Position numbers and translations under genes: made by a program
DNA from: a virus
IMG/VR virus record: IMGVR_UViG_3300042556_000803
Coordinates: 1 to 21,508 of that record
Strand: one strand, 5' to 3'
DNA length: 21,508 nt
Part shown: positions 14,538 through 21,459 of the stretch, one piece after another
Numbering within the stretch: position 1 is the first letter of the stretch
Layout of the letters: each line of letters begins with the position of its first letter
Notes under the pieces: generated by a model
Told to the model about the DNA's origin: nothing
Databases searched by the model: none
What the model saw: only the letters and a program-made list of their open reading frames with translations

Positions 14538-15071
14538 TCACTCGTAGTTGGCGACATTGCCGCCGCCGACGAGGACGACCCAGATCAGGCCGGCGGAGGC
14601 GGCGGTCTTGGACTCCAGAGCAATCGCGGCGAGGGTGTCGGGACTAGTCGATCCACCCGCGTTGGTGAACTGACCAGCAGTGTCAGACACGAACAACTTG
14701 GTGCCGATGACGGCGTTGTTCGTGCTGGGATTGACGCTGGCCTTGCAGACGCCGCTGATCTGGACCACGACCTCAGTGTTGTCAGCACCGCTGTACGAGC
14801 CAAGATCAACGACAACACCAAGGATGCCGCAGTTGGCATGAGCGCCGTTGTCGCTGGAGCCGTTGACATCGCCCTCGGCCTTCTTCACGCACGCGAAAGG
14901 CGAAAGGTACGCCTCGGCGGTCGTGGTGGCGGGGTACACCGAACTGGTGTGGTTGAACGACGTGATGACCACATCGCCGATGGCAAGAGCGCCGCCGCTC
15001 TTGTTCACCATGCGAGCCACGGAAGCGTGGGGCTGAACGCCGATCTGAGGAGCAGTGGGAGCAAGAAACAT
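14538..15071 (-). CDS. Putative head decoration protein, 177 aa
   Basis: ATG 15071 has AAGGA about 10 nt upstream. The product is small, beta-rich and neutral: MFLAPTAPQIGVQPHASVAR, then ALAIGDVVITSF, ILGVVVDLGSYSG, VVVQISGVCKASVN, VIGTKLFVSDTAG, LAAIALESKTAASAGLIWVVL. The arrangement 'ALAIGDVV ... GVV ... VQISGVCKA ... GTKLFVSDTAGQ ... A.AL' is characteristic of DUF2190-like decoration or stabilisation proteins that bind the outside of HK97-type capsids. It is the gene directly after the major capsid gene, separated by a strong hairpin, and followed by another hairpin, as expected for an abundantly made virion protein. Family assignment is by pattern only. Confidence 0.65.
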   Translation of the reverse strand: MFLAPTAPQIGVQPHASVARMVNKSGGALAIGDVVITSFNHTSSVYPATTTAEAYLSPFACVKKAEGDVNGSSDNGAHANCGILGVVVDLGSYSGADNTEVVVQISGVCKASVNPSTNNAVIGTKLFVSDTAGQFTNAGGSTSPDTLAAIALESKTAASAGLIWVVLVGGGNVANYE

Positions 15072-15103
15072 GTGTATGGATTCCTTACGTTGGAGTTGTG
15101 TTT

Positions 15104-15145
15104 GAAACTGGGGGGCTGGTTTCCCAGCCCCCCTTCGTGGGTTTC
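15104..15145 (-). terminator. Strong hairpin after the major capsid gene
   Basis: On the transcript, GGGGGGCTGG (15133-15124) and CCAGCCCCCC (15119-15110) form a perfect 10-bp stem closed by a GAAA tetraloop of the stable GNRA class. An outer GAAAC/GTTTC pair (15145-15141 with 15108-15104) can enclose it. The following bases are AGTTTC, not a U-run, so termination would be partial. The position directly after the capsid stop matches T7, where terminator T-phi follows gene 10 and sets capsid over-expression. Confidence 0.65.
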
Positions 15146-15149
15146 AGGA

Positions 15150-16442
15150 TCAGGAGAGGTTGATCGGGGCGACGATGCCCTGACGCTGACGGCTGTTGCA
15201 GAACAGGTTCCACCAGCAGTCCACCACCTGAACGTAGGTGAACGGCTGGTTGGGGTGACGCAGCACTTCGTGCTTCTCAAAGTAGCGGCGGCTGTGGAAG
15301 ATCGGCGTCAGGTAGTTGCCGTTGACCCACCAGTAACGCGCTCCGCTGTCGATGACCGACGCACCTTCCTCGGTGGCACCGGTCGTCGTGCTTGCGGCAG
15401 CGATGTCGGTGCTGTGGTTGACACGGGCGGTTGCACCGCTGGGGTAGATCGCAGCGGTGTCGAGGTTGGAGCAGTACATCAGTTCGATGCCGCTGTAGGT
15501 CGGCGCGTTGTACGCCGGATCCTGATACGACACCAGCGTGTCATTGCTGGCACGCAGAGCCTGCTTGTAGTTGTTGATCCCGATGCGCGAGCAGAGGATC
15601 ATCTGGCGGTTCATCGAGGGCTTCTCAAAGTACTCGGCGCGGGTGCTGGGAGTACGGAAGTCCAACTTCAGGAACATCTCGTCGAAGGCCGGCAGCAGGC
15701 CGCCGATGCGGGCGCTGTAGGTCGTCGAACCGTCACGGACGTTCTCGATGCCCGTCTTGGTCACGGGGGCGAGGTTGGGGTCCGTTGCACCCGGGTCGTA
15801 GTACGAGATCTGGTTCGACCAGCGGTTCTCGCTGGTGGGGTCCAGATTCATCACGTTGGTCCAGCCCAGCGGAGCGCCGCCACGGGGATCGCCGAAGACG
15901 CTGGTGAGCAGCGGGGCTTCGGTGATGAACGAGGCGAGCGAGAACGGCAGGCTGCCGGCGTTGCCCTCCATGTTGGAGTAGTTGCCGAACGGAGTCGCCC
16001 ACAGGTCGTTCTCAAACCCGTTGGTCAGCGAGGTCCACATGCGCTGTTCCTTGATCCGCTTCAGACGCTTGTACTGCGCCTTGACGTAATCGCGGGTCGA
16101 GCCGGAGCCGCTGTTGAGTTCCACTTCGTGATCGGTCCACGCCATGTGGTCGATCGAGAAGCGCCACGGCGCACGCACCGTGTCGGTCACGTTGGCGTTG
16201 CGCCAAGTGAACGTGTCGTTGGGAAGGTAGTGATCGTAGGTCGATGCGTCATCGAACATGATCACGTCGCGGATCTCGTTGCCGCCCTGCACCGTGGCTT
16301 CGCTGGTCTTCTCCTTGAGAAGGCGGCTGAAGGCGTAGGTGTTCTTGACGGCCTCGTTGATCACCTGATCGGCGCTGGTCAGGTAGGTGGGACCAGTCGC
16401 ATTCATGAAGTCGTTGAAGGTCTGAATCGGGGTTCCGGGCAT
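15150..16442 (-). CDS. Major capsid protein, 430 aa
   Basis: ATG 16442 lies 7 nt after the scaffold stop with GTGAG upstream. The protein starts MPGTPIQTFNDFMNATGP and has a helical, charged N-terminal part (KNTYAFSRLLKEKTSEA), a basic helix (YVKAQYKRLKRIKEQRMW), long beta-rich and loop regions, and a conserved-looking aromatic C-terminus (FTYVQVVDCWWNLFCNSRQRQG). About 430 residues is normal for a podovirus coat protein, and the order portal - scaffold - this gene - strong hairpin is the standard head module. An HK97 fold is expected from the gene order. It has no recognisable T7 gp10 similarity, and the exact family is not identified. Confidence 0.85.
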   Translation of the reverse strand: MPGTPIQTFNDFMNATGPTYLTSADQVINEAVKNTYAFSRLLKEKTSEATVQGGNEIRDVIMFDDASTYDHYLPNDTFTWRNANVTDTVRAPWRFSIDHMAWTDHEVELNSGSGSTRDYVKAQYKRLKRIKEQRMWTSLTNGFENDLWATPFGNYSNMEGNAGSLPFSLASFITEAPLLTSVFGDPRGGAPLGWTNVMNLDPTSENRWSNQISYYDPGATDPNLAPVTKTGIENVRDGSTTYSARIGGLLPAFDEMFLKLDFRTPSTRAEYFEKPSMNRQMILCSRIGINNYKQALRASNDTLVSYQDPAYNAPTYSGIELMYCSNLDTAAIYPSGATARVNHSTDIAAASTTTGATEEGASVIDSGARYWWVNGNYLTPIFHSRRYFEKHEVLRHPNQPFTYVQVVDCWWNLFCNSRQRQGIVAPINLS

Positions 16443-16449
16443 TACTTGC

Positions 16450-17352
16450 TCACTTTCGTGTCAGTCGCTTGGCTTCGGAAAGGCTTCGCCCTTCAAGCAG
16501 TGCTTCCAGAACTGCGTCCTCGGCGTCGGCGGGCGTCGTGGGACGCTCGTTCCTGCCTACGGTCGGTCGTGCTGTCGGCTGTCCTACGCGCCGGGGATCC
16601 CGGGCCGGACCTGCAATGTTGGCGAAAGCCTCCTGCGCCAAGTGAATCATGGTTGGGTAGGTACCGGGCTTGCTTCGCCCAAGACGATCCATTTCGGCCA
16701 GCACCGCGTTTGCGTCAACCGGGTTCCCGTATTGACCCTGAACGAACGTGATGGCCTGCTCGACTTGGGTTTGCAGCCCACGCAACTGCTGCTCCTGCTG
16801 TTGCAGGCGCAACTTTGAGACCTCTTCGGACAGCGCCGTGTAGCGCGGATCCTTGGAGTCCTCGTCCGATCCTGCGTCGTCGTCGTCCGTATCCGGCTTG
16901 CCACGCGGGTTGTCGGATTCCTCATCGAAGGATTCCAACTCCTCGTCGCCAGCCTTGCGCCCGGACTTCAACTGGGCATTCTCGGCTTCAAGCGCCTTCA
17001 TCCTCTTGCCGTACCCATCCACGTCTGTCTGACGCTTGCCGGCCTTGCCGGCCCACGCCATCAGAGTGTCCTTGGACACGGACTTGAGGATGTCATCAGG
17101 CACACCATCGCGCTTGAGAATCTGGTATGCCCGATCGAGATCAGCATCTGGCTTGACCGGAGCAGGTTCCTCCTTCTGCTCCGACTCGCCCAACAGTCGA
17201 TCCAAGACCTCGTCGTCTGCGTCCCTACCAAGGGGTTCGCTCGTCACGGGATCAGCAACAGGCTCTTCCGCCGCTGCCTCGACTGGATTCTCGATCTCTG
17301 CCTCGACCTTCGGCTCTTCTGCCTCGGTCACGCCGTCCTTGGGTTCAGCCAC
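16450..17352 (-). CDS. Capsid scaffolding protein, 300 aa
   Basis: The start is GTG 17352 (VAEPKDGVTEAEEP by codons, Met in the protein), with AGGA 4 nt upstream embedded after the TAG of the previous gene. The sequence is highly charged and helical. Residues 1-70 are an acidic Glu/Pro/Ala-rich arm. Residues about 110-135 (KRMKALEAENAQLKSGRK) and 172-200 (LSEEVSKLRLQQQEQQL) are coiled coils, separated by an acidic Asp/Glu/Ser stretch. The C-terminus is basic (EAKRLTRK). Acidic helical bodies with a basic coat-binding end are typical of tailed-phage scaffolds, which template procapsid assembly and then leave. The position immediately before the capsid gene is the usual one. Confidence 0.85.
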   Translation of the reverse strand: MAEPKDGVTEAEEPKVEAEIENPVEAAAEEPVADPVTSEPLGRDADDEVLDRLLGESEQKEEPAPVKPDADLDRAYQILKRDGVPDDILKSVSKDTLMAWAGKAGKRQTDVDGYGKRMKALEAENAQLKSGRKAGDEELESFDEESDNPRGKPDTDDDDAGSDEDSKDPRYTALSEEVSKLRLQQQEQQLRGLQTQVEQAITFVQGQYGNPVDANAVLAEMDRLGRSKPGTYPTMIHLAQEAFANIAGPARDPRRVGQPTARPTVGRNERPTTPADAEDAVLEALLEGRSLSEAKRLTRK

Positions 17353-17358
17353 GCTGTC

Positions 17359-17655
17359 CTACTCCTTCGCATACCCGTGCCTCGACATCACCTCACGTTC
17401 ATGCCTACGAGACATGATCACTGGCTTGCCTTGGCTGTTCGTCGTGCATCCCTCAAGGTTGCGAGGTAGCGACGACGACACATACGGGTACTGGGAGCGG
17501 TTCGTGGCTGGGTCGATCTGGTAGTCAGCGACCACCCTCGTCAACACACGGCCATCCACCTCGACGGTTGTGCCAATGCTGGGAGCCTCAGACATCGAGT
17601 ACATCAACTCGACAGTCTCGCCATTGGCCTCGTCGATGAAAGGGTACAGGGGCAT
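17359..17655 (-). CDS. FmdB-like small protein lacking zinc cysteines, 98 aa
   Basis: ATG 17655 overlaps the portal stop (TGATG). The N-terminus MPLYPFIDEANGETVELMYS followed by MSEAPSIGTTVEVDG has the outline of the FmdB zinc-ribbon family (MPLYEY..C..C..FE...M...P......C..CG), but the four zinc cysteines are absent; the only Cys is in GCTTNSQGKPV. The second half contains YPYVSSSLPRNLEG and a basic C-terminus (MSRRHEREVMSRHGYAKE), a pattern I recall from small phage proteins next to portal genes. Function is unknown. A structural or assembly role is possible from its place between portal and scaffold. Confidence 0.7.
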   Translation of the reverse strand: MPLYPFIDEANGETVELMYSMSEAPSIGTTVEVDGRVLTRVVADYQIDPATNRSQYPYVSSSLPRNLEGCTTNSQGKPVIMSRRHEREVMSRHGYAKE

Positions 17656-19397
17656 CAGCGCCGGCCCTCAACTTCTGAAATAATTTCTTGCATGGACCGG
17701 GGTTGCGCCATGCCGGCCTGAGCGCCGGCGGCGGCCTGCTGGGCCTGACCCCGCATCTGCTGGACGGCACGCATGTCGATCATGTCGCCCAGATTGGGCA
17801 TATTCATCGCGTTGCCGACCACCGACAGCACCTGCTTCCAGTCCACATGCGGCGCAGCCACCACCGCCTGACTGATGTTGCCGATGACCTGAAGCAACTC
17901 GACCGACCGGCGCTGGAGCAGACCCTCGCTGACCCGCTCCATGCTGTACGCCTCCACGTCGATGTCGAGGTCGTCAAACACCCCAACCATCGCCATCGCG
18001 GAGAAGATCGGCTCCGGCTCGCCCATGATGGCAATCCCGTCCTCGCCAACCGGGAACACCACCTTGTCGTCGTAGAACATGAACCAGCCCACCGACCGCA
18101 GGCAACGGTTCACCGACTCCTGAAACTGACGCTTCAGGTGGCTGATCCGAAGGCCGCTGGAACTCTCCGCCACCTGCACCTCGGTCGCCGTGGCGTTGCC
18201 GCTCACATTGCCGCGCATGGCGTCGTGGATGCCAGACACCCGGTCCAGACGGTCCTGAGCCATCGCCGCGTACTGGACCTGCTGCGCCGTGATCCCGCCG
18301 ACCTCGATCGTGCGGAGCGCGTCAGGGTCAAGGTTGTCAGCCAGCACCACATACAGATCCTCGCGGTCGCGGATGTCCTGCGCCATCTTGGCGTTGCGTG
18401 CGTCCACCGCCAGCAGGCGCTTGTACGCGCTGGCGCTGTACCGCATGTTCCGAAGGTGCATGTTCACGTCGTCGATCTGCGGCATCAGAGCCATGATCGG
18501 AGACAGCGGGTACGGATCTTCAGGCACCGTATACACACCGAATACCGTATACGGCCCGGTCCTCGGCCCGTAGTACGGACGCGGCGCACGGGCCATACCC
18601 ATATTCGCCGGCTTGCCGCTCTCAGCCTGCCCCTTCACCACCGTGTAGATCGTGCCGTTGAACATCGCACGATCCGTCACGGAGTCGATCAACTCCGCAG
18701 CCTCGTCGTGCAGTTCAGGCACCCACACCTCGTACACCACCAACTCCTTGCGGTCGGGGATGTTGCGGTCGATGTCTACGTCGTCGCGGACATCGCTGAC
18801 CCCAGTGTTGGCAGCCACGCGCTCGATCACGTCGATGTCCCAAGTCTTGTCAGACTCGGCACTTGCGAGCAGGTCGTCGCGGTCAGAGATCCAGCAGTGG
18901 CCCATGTACCGGGCCTCGTCCAAGTGCGTAGCAGCCGGGTCGATGAAGAACCGGTCCGGGCTGATCCGGTACACCCGGGGCAGGTACGGATCCTCAGTCA
19001 GGCTCGTCACATAGCCCTTGCGCGGCTCGTTCACGGTCAGCGCCACCCCGTAGGCCAGCAGCATATCCGTCGCAATCCGCTCAAGGGTGTTCCGAATACC
19101 CACCATCTTGCACCACCGGTTGATGCCAACCTGCAACACGCCGGCAGCCTCCGACTGGCTGACCGGCCTCGCGCTCTTCACGCGCACCGTCGGGTTGTCA
19201 TGCACGATCCGGGGCAGCAACAGGGCGATGTACTCAAGGATGAAGTTCTCCGGGTCGTCCATTTGCTCCCTCGACTCGCGGTAGGACGGCCCGTGGAAAC
19301 GCTCGATCAGGCTCTTCCACTCCACAAGATGAGTGTCGCGGAACGATTCCGCGCTCTCGATCTCGCGCACCAGAGAAGCCAGATCGAACTTCATCAT
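17655..19397 (-). CDS. Portal protein, 580 aa
   Basis: The start is ATG 19397 or the adjacent ATG 19394; both overlap the preceding stop (ATGATGA). The sequence has the podovirus portal layout: a helical N-terminus (VREIESAESFRDTHLVEWKS), a region with LEYIALLLPRIVHDNP and VGINRWCKMVGIRNTLERIA, a wing segment with DPYLPRVYRISPDRFFIDP, a stem-like helix near LSPIMALMPQIDDVNMHLRN, and a Gln/Ala-rich C-terminal helical tail (MRGQAQQAAAGAQAGMAQPR) that would form the barrel. Portals are dodecamers at one capsid vertex, through which DNA is packaged and ejected. Length, position before scaffold and capsid genes, and composition all agree. Confidence 0.85.
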   Translation of the reverse strand: MMKFDLASLVREIESAESFRDTHLVEWKSLIERFHGPSYRESREQMDDPENFILEYIALLLPRIVHDNPTVRVKSARPVSQSEAAGVLQVGINRWCKMVGIRNTLERIATDMLLAYGVALTVNEPRKGYVTSLTEDPYLPRVYRISPDRFFIDPAATHLDEARYMGHCWISDRDDLLASAESDKTWDIDVIERVAANTGVSDVRDDVDIDRNIPDRKELVVYEVWVPELHDEAAELIDSVTDRAMFNGTIYTVVKGQAESGKPANMGMARAPRPYYGPRTGPYTVFGVYTVPEDPYPLSPIMALMPQIDDVNMHLRNMRYSASAYKRLLAVDARNAKMAQDIRDREDLYVVLADNLDPDALRTIEVGGITAQQVQYAAMAQDRLDRVSGIHDAMRGNVSGNATATEVQVAESSSGLRISHLKRQFQESVNRCLRSVGWFMFYDDKVVFPVGEDGIAIMGEPEPIFSAMAMVGVFDDLDIDVEAYSMERVSEGLLQRRSVELLQVIGNISQAVVAAPHVDWKQVLSVVGNAMNMPNLGDMIDMRAVQQMRGQAQQAAAGAQAGMAQPRSMQEIISEVEGRR

Positions 19398-19528
19398 CGC
19401 TTCTTCCCCTTCGGTCCACCCTTGCCGCCACCCTTGGCGCCGCCGTAACCGCCGCCCTTCGCGCCGTCACGACCGCCGCTCTTGCCACGACGGCTCGACG
19501 CGCATCCACCACTCTTCTTGCCGTACAT
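19394..19528 (-). CDS. Gly/Lys-rich basic microprotein, 44 aa
   Basis: ATG 19528 overlaps the previous stop, and the TGA at 19396-19394 overlaps the portal start. The product starts MYGKKSGGCASSRRGKSGGR and continues with GGGYGG and KGGPKGKKR: about 40% Gly, 13 Lys/Arg, a single Asp and one Cys. It must be disordered and is likely to bind nucleic acid or an acidic protein surface. Overlaps on both sides support real translation. No family is recognised. The position just before the portal gene is compatible with a minor virion or packaging-associated protein, but that is speculation. Confidence 0.7.
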   Translation of the reverse strand: MYGKKSGGCASSRRGKSGGRDGAKGGGYGGAKGGGKGGPKGKKR

Positions 19529-19746
19529 CACGACTTCCTCCTGCCCTTCACGGGCGCAAACTCCCTCGACTCTTCCACATGCTCACGCGGCATGAGGAGT
19601 TTCAACTGGTCAAGCACCGCATCGCGTTCAGCACCAGCGACCTCGTACGTCATGCCGCTCGCCCACACGACCAAGCGGTCACCACGGTCGTAGATGCGGT
19701 CGATCGCATCCACGGGAAAATAGTTGGCTCCGACGCGGACGATCAT
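19528..19746 (-). CDS. Small conserved-looking phage protein of unknown function, 72 aa
   Basis: The chosen start is ATG 19746, which overlaps the previous stop as TGATG; a GTG one codon earlier is the alternative. The first 45 residues alternate like a small beta domain (MIVRVGANYFPVDAIDRIYD, RGDRLVVWASGMTYEVAG), followed by one helix (AERDAVLDQLKLLM) and a basic disordered tail (KGRRKS). The pattern 'residue-binding strand - VDAIDRIYDRGDRLVV - helix' occurs in many short phage proteins that carry no experimentally known role. Neighbours are Lys-rich microproteins and the portal gene. Confidence 0.75.
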   Translation of the reverse strand: MIVRVGANYFPVDAIDRIYDRGDRLVVWASGMTYEVAGAERDAVLDQLKLLMPREHVEESREFAPVKGRRKS

Positions 19747-19853
19747 CACTTCTTCCGGGGCTTCATCGCTGCGACCTTCATGCCCGAAGCGGTCTTGGCA
19801 GTCGCAACCTTGCCAGCCATCTTCTTCACGTCAACATTCGTCTTCTTCTTCAT
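19746..19853 (-). CDS. Lys-rich basic microprotein, 35 aa
   Basis: ATG 19853 has AAGGA 5 nt upstream and the TGA overlaps the next ATG (TGATG). The product begins MKKKTNVDVKKMAGKVATAK and ends MKPRKK: 12 Lys/Arg against one Asp in 35 residues, and a helix-friendly Ala/Lys middle that resembles histone H1-like tails. No family is recognised. It may condense DNA or interact with nucleic acid during packaging; this is inference from composition. Good ribosome site and coupling support expression. Confidence 0.65.
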   Translation of the reverse strand: MKKKTNVDVKKMAGKVATAKTASGMKVAAMKPRKK

Positions 19854-19950
19854 CGCATTCCTTGCGCCGATTCCGTCGGCTTGCGGTCGCCCGTCTTGGG
19901 CCGAATCACTCTACAAACGACACGCCACGGACCCGTGCCGCAACATGGAT
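19854..19950 (-). promoter_or_regulatory. 97-bp intergenic gap with small hairpin, possible regulatory site
   Basis: This is the longest gap between confidently placed genes in the window, between the phosphoesterase stop and the 35-aa gene. It holds a 5-bp stem (GCCGA 19866-19870 with TCGGC 19876-19880, 5-nt loop) just before the AAGGA ribosome site, and a short CACGG/CCGTG inverted repeat. I see no convincing sigma-70 promoter, but phage or alternative promoters cannot be excluded. A transcription start for the head genes could lie here. Confidence 0.3.
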
Positions 19951-20844
19951 TTAGTTCGCCTCCGTGAACGTCGCGATCAGCCGCATCCCATCGTGCTTGG
20001 TGTCGGCCATCGTCAACTTCATCCACATCGCACCCTGCGGCTTCGGCGGCTTCCCGGTCTCGACGTGCCAGCCACCCCAGCCGTCATTCCACTCCTGCTT
20101 GTAGGAGGGCGTCCGAACATGGTGCTGCTCCGTCAGGCCAATCCGGTAGTCACCCTTGGTGGTGACCAATCGCTCCCTCATCAACTTGACGTGCCAGTGG
20201 TCGTGCGTGTGGCCGCTCACCACCACGTCGGCGTCAGGCAGCCACGACGCCATCCGCCGGGTCGTCAACACCCCGTGGCTCATCGGGCCACCACCCCCGC
20301 TGCCGTGGAACCAGCGCAGCCGCAGGTTCACCTCCGTCGTACCCCACACCCGCGCACGGAACACCACCCACCCGCCGTACCCGCTCGCTACCACAGGGAC
20401 GCCGCTGATCTGCGACATGGCACCGCACAGGCGCTCCGTCAGGTCCACCTCATGGCGCTTGGTGATCGCAGTCTCATGGTTGCCACGCCCGATGCACGCG
20501 AACTGCTTCGCATACGGCGCGTAGAACCGCGCAGCGTCGCGCACGATCGCATCGAGGTAGTCCGGGGCGAGCGCATATTCATCTCTGATCTCGCCTTTTG
20601 AACTTCTAGGATCCCAACGCCCACCCATGCAGTCGAACAGGTCACCACAGTCCAGCACCGTCGCGTTGCGCTCGACGGCCTGCTCAAGGTGCTTGCGCTC
20701 CAAATCCCAGTCCGCATGGGTCGAATCGTGGTGCCTGTCGCTCGACAGCAACACCCAATGCTCAAACTCCGACGGGCGGACGCCCTCGATCTCCACGACG
20801 TGGATGTTCCGGGTCTTGTGGTGGACCTTCCAGTCGTGGGGCAT
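19951..20844 (-). CDS. Calcineurin-like metallophosphoesterase, 297 aa
   Basis: The chosen start is ATG 20844 (MPHDWKVHH); a TTG two codons earlier is possible. The full metal-binding set of the calcineurin-like phosphoesterase superfamily is present in order: SSDRHHD (D36, H38), DCGDLFD (D68), GRGNHE (N122, H123), WFHG (H180) and SGHTHDH (H212, H214). These residues bind two metal ions such as Mn or Fe/Zn and hydrolyse phosphoester bonds. The substrate may be nucleic acid, nucleotide or protein phosphate. Phages often carry such enzymes near packaging or DNA metabolism genes. It follows the 26-aa hydrophobic peptide by 2 nt and precedes a 97-bp gap. The family is very secure, the substrate unknown. 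Confidence 0.9.
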   Translation of the reverse strand: MPHDWKVHHKTRNIHVVEIEGVRPSEFEHWVLLSSDRHHDSTHADWDLERKHLEQAVERNATVLDCGDLFDCMGGRWDPRSSKGEIRDEYALAPDYLDAIVRDAARFYAPYAKQFACIGRGNHETAITKRHEVDLTERLCGAMSQISGVPVVASGYGGWVVFRARVWGTTEVNLRLRWFHGSGGGGPMSHGVLTTRRMASWLPDADVVVSGHTHDHWHVKLMRERLVTTKGDYRIGLTEQHHVRTPSYKQEWNDGWGGWHVETGKPPKPQGAMWMKLTMADTKHDGMRLIATFTEAN

Positions 20845-20846
20845 CG

Positions 20847-20927
20847 TCAAATCTTTCGCATCTCGCGGATGATCATGCAGACCATCAGCAACTGGAAACC
20901 GATGATCGCCAGCACCGCAGCAATCAC
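20847..20927 (-). CDS. Hydrophobic micropeptide candidate, 26 aa
   Basis: This reading frame starts at GTG 20927 with GGAG 6 nt upstream and stops 2 nt before the phosphoesterase ATG. The product is nearly all one transmembrane helix (MIAAVLAIIGFQLLMVCMII) with a charged end (REMRKI). The frame is open back to the stop of the 36-aa gene, so a longer version from TTG 20966 with an acidic leader (AREEEAEQ) is also possible. It could be a real small membrane protein or only a leader that couples translation to the phosphoesterase. Without it, 128 bp here would be empty in a tightly packed genome. Confidence 0.4.
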   Translation of the reverse strand: MIAAVLAIIGFQLLMVCMIIREMRKI

Positions 20928-20972
20928 CGCTTGCTCCGCTTCTTCTTCACGGGCGATCGCTCTCAAAGGGCA

Positions 20973-21083
20973 TCAGTAGCCCTTCGTCTTCTTCACGGCC
21001 TTGCCAGTCTTCTTCGCGTAGGACGCAGCGGCCTTCTTGCCCTTCGCGGTGTACGGGAACTTCTTCTTTCCGACCTTCGGCAT
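20973..21083 (-). CDS. Lys-rich basic microprotein, 36 aa
   Basis: ATG 21083 overlaps the stop of the previous gene (TGATG). The product (MPKVGKKKFPYTAKGKKAAA ... AKKTGKAVKKTKGY) has 13 Lys and no acidic residue. The motif MPKVGKKKFPYTAKGKKAA is of a type I have seen in short proteins of many environmental tailed phages, always close to the packaging and portal genes, without known function. Repeated Lys/Ala/Tyr/Gly patterns suggest DNA binding in an extended state. Translational coupling supports that it is made. Confidence 0.7.
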   Translation of the reverse strand: MPKVGKKKFPYTAKGKKAAASYAKKTGKAVKKTKGY

Positions 21084-21211
21084 CACTTACCCTTCCAGCC
21101 GCGCTTCATGGCGGCGTATGACTTCGCGCTCACGGTTGACTTCGACTTGGGGCGCGATGTCCCAAGGCGCTTGCGACGGTTGATGTTCGCGACGAGTGAA
21201 CGCTTTGCCAT
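21083..21211 (-). CDS. Lys/Arg-rich basic microprotein, 42 aa
   Basis: ATG 21211 lies 1 nt after the stop of the 76-aa gene, and its TGA overlaps the next ATG. The sequence (MAKRSLVANINRRKRLGTSR, PKSKSTVSAKSYAAMKRGWKGK in part) has 14 Lys/Arg and no acid. The pattern 'ANINRRK..GTSR.K..STVS...Y..M..GW' recurs in small phage proteins of unknown function. The longer in-frame extension upstream is rejected because it overlaps the DUF6321 gene. A nucleic-acid-binding role is an inference from charge. Confidence 0.7.
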   Translation of the reverse strand: MAKRSLVANINRRKRLGTSRPKSKSTVSAKSYAAMKRGWKGK

Positions 21212-21212
21212 G

Positions 21213-21443
21213 TCAGCATCCCCACCTTCGACGGGCAGCCTTGCCACGCTCGCCAGTCCACGACCGACTCCGGGCGCAGAACGACTTGTGGCGCGGGTTG
21301 TCCTTGTCCTTCGTCGGTGCCTTGAGGTTGCTGCCCGTCGCACGGTTGTGCTTGGCGCGGCCCTTCGCCGTCAACCCGGCACCACGCGACGCGGGCAACT
21401 TCTCGCCGCGACCGACACTCAACTTGACCGACTTCTTCGCCAT
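21213..21443 (-). CDS. DUF6321-like basic phage protein, 76 aa
   Basis: ATG 21443 (MAKKSVKLSVGRGEKLPASR) is chosen over a GTG three codons upstream. The central motif GLTAKGRAKHNRATGSNLKA, followed by HKSFCAR and ending in ARRRWGC, is the hallmark of the DUF6321 family, which occurs in many tailed phages and has no established function. The two cysteines, in SFCAR and at the C-terminus, are kept. It carries 22 Lys/Arg against 4 acids. It is the first complete gene in the window and starts the run of basic microproteins upstream of the portal. Confidence 0.8.
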   Translation of the reverse strand: MAKKSVKLSVGRGEKLPASRGAGLTAKGRAKHNRATGSNLKAPTKDKDNPRHKSFCARSRSWTGERGKAARRRWGC

Positions 21444-21459
21444 GCACACCACCGTACCG

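Noticed and set aside
14838-16751. 637-codon open frame on the plus strand opposite decoration, capsid and scaffold genes
   Set aside because: It crosses three minus-strand genes and the strong hairpin, has Arg/Val/Gly/His-biased content, and matches nothing recognisable.
17688-19448. 586-codon open frame on the plus strand opposite the portal gene
   Set aside because: It is antisense to a well-supported gene in GC-rich DNA. The product is dominated by His, Arg, Val and Leu with no domain, as expected for a shadow frame.
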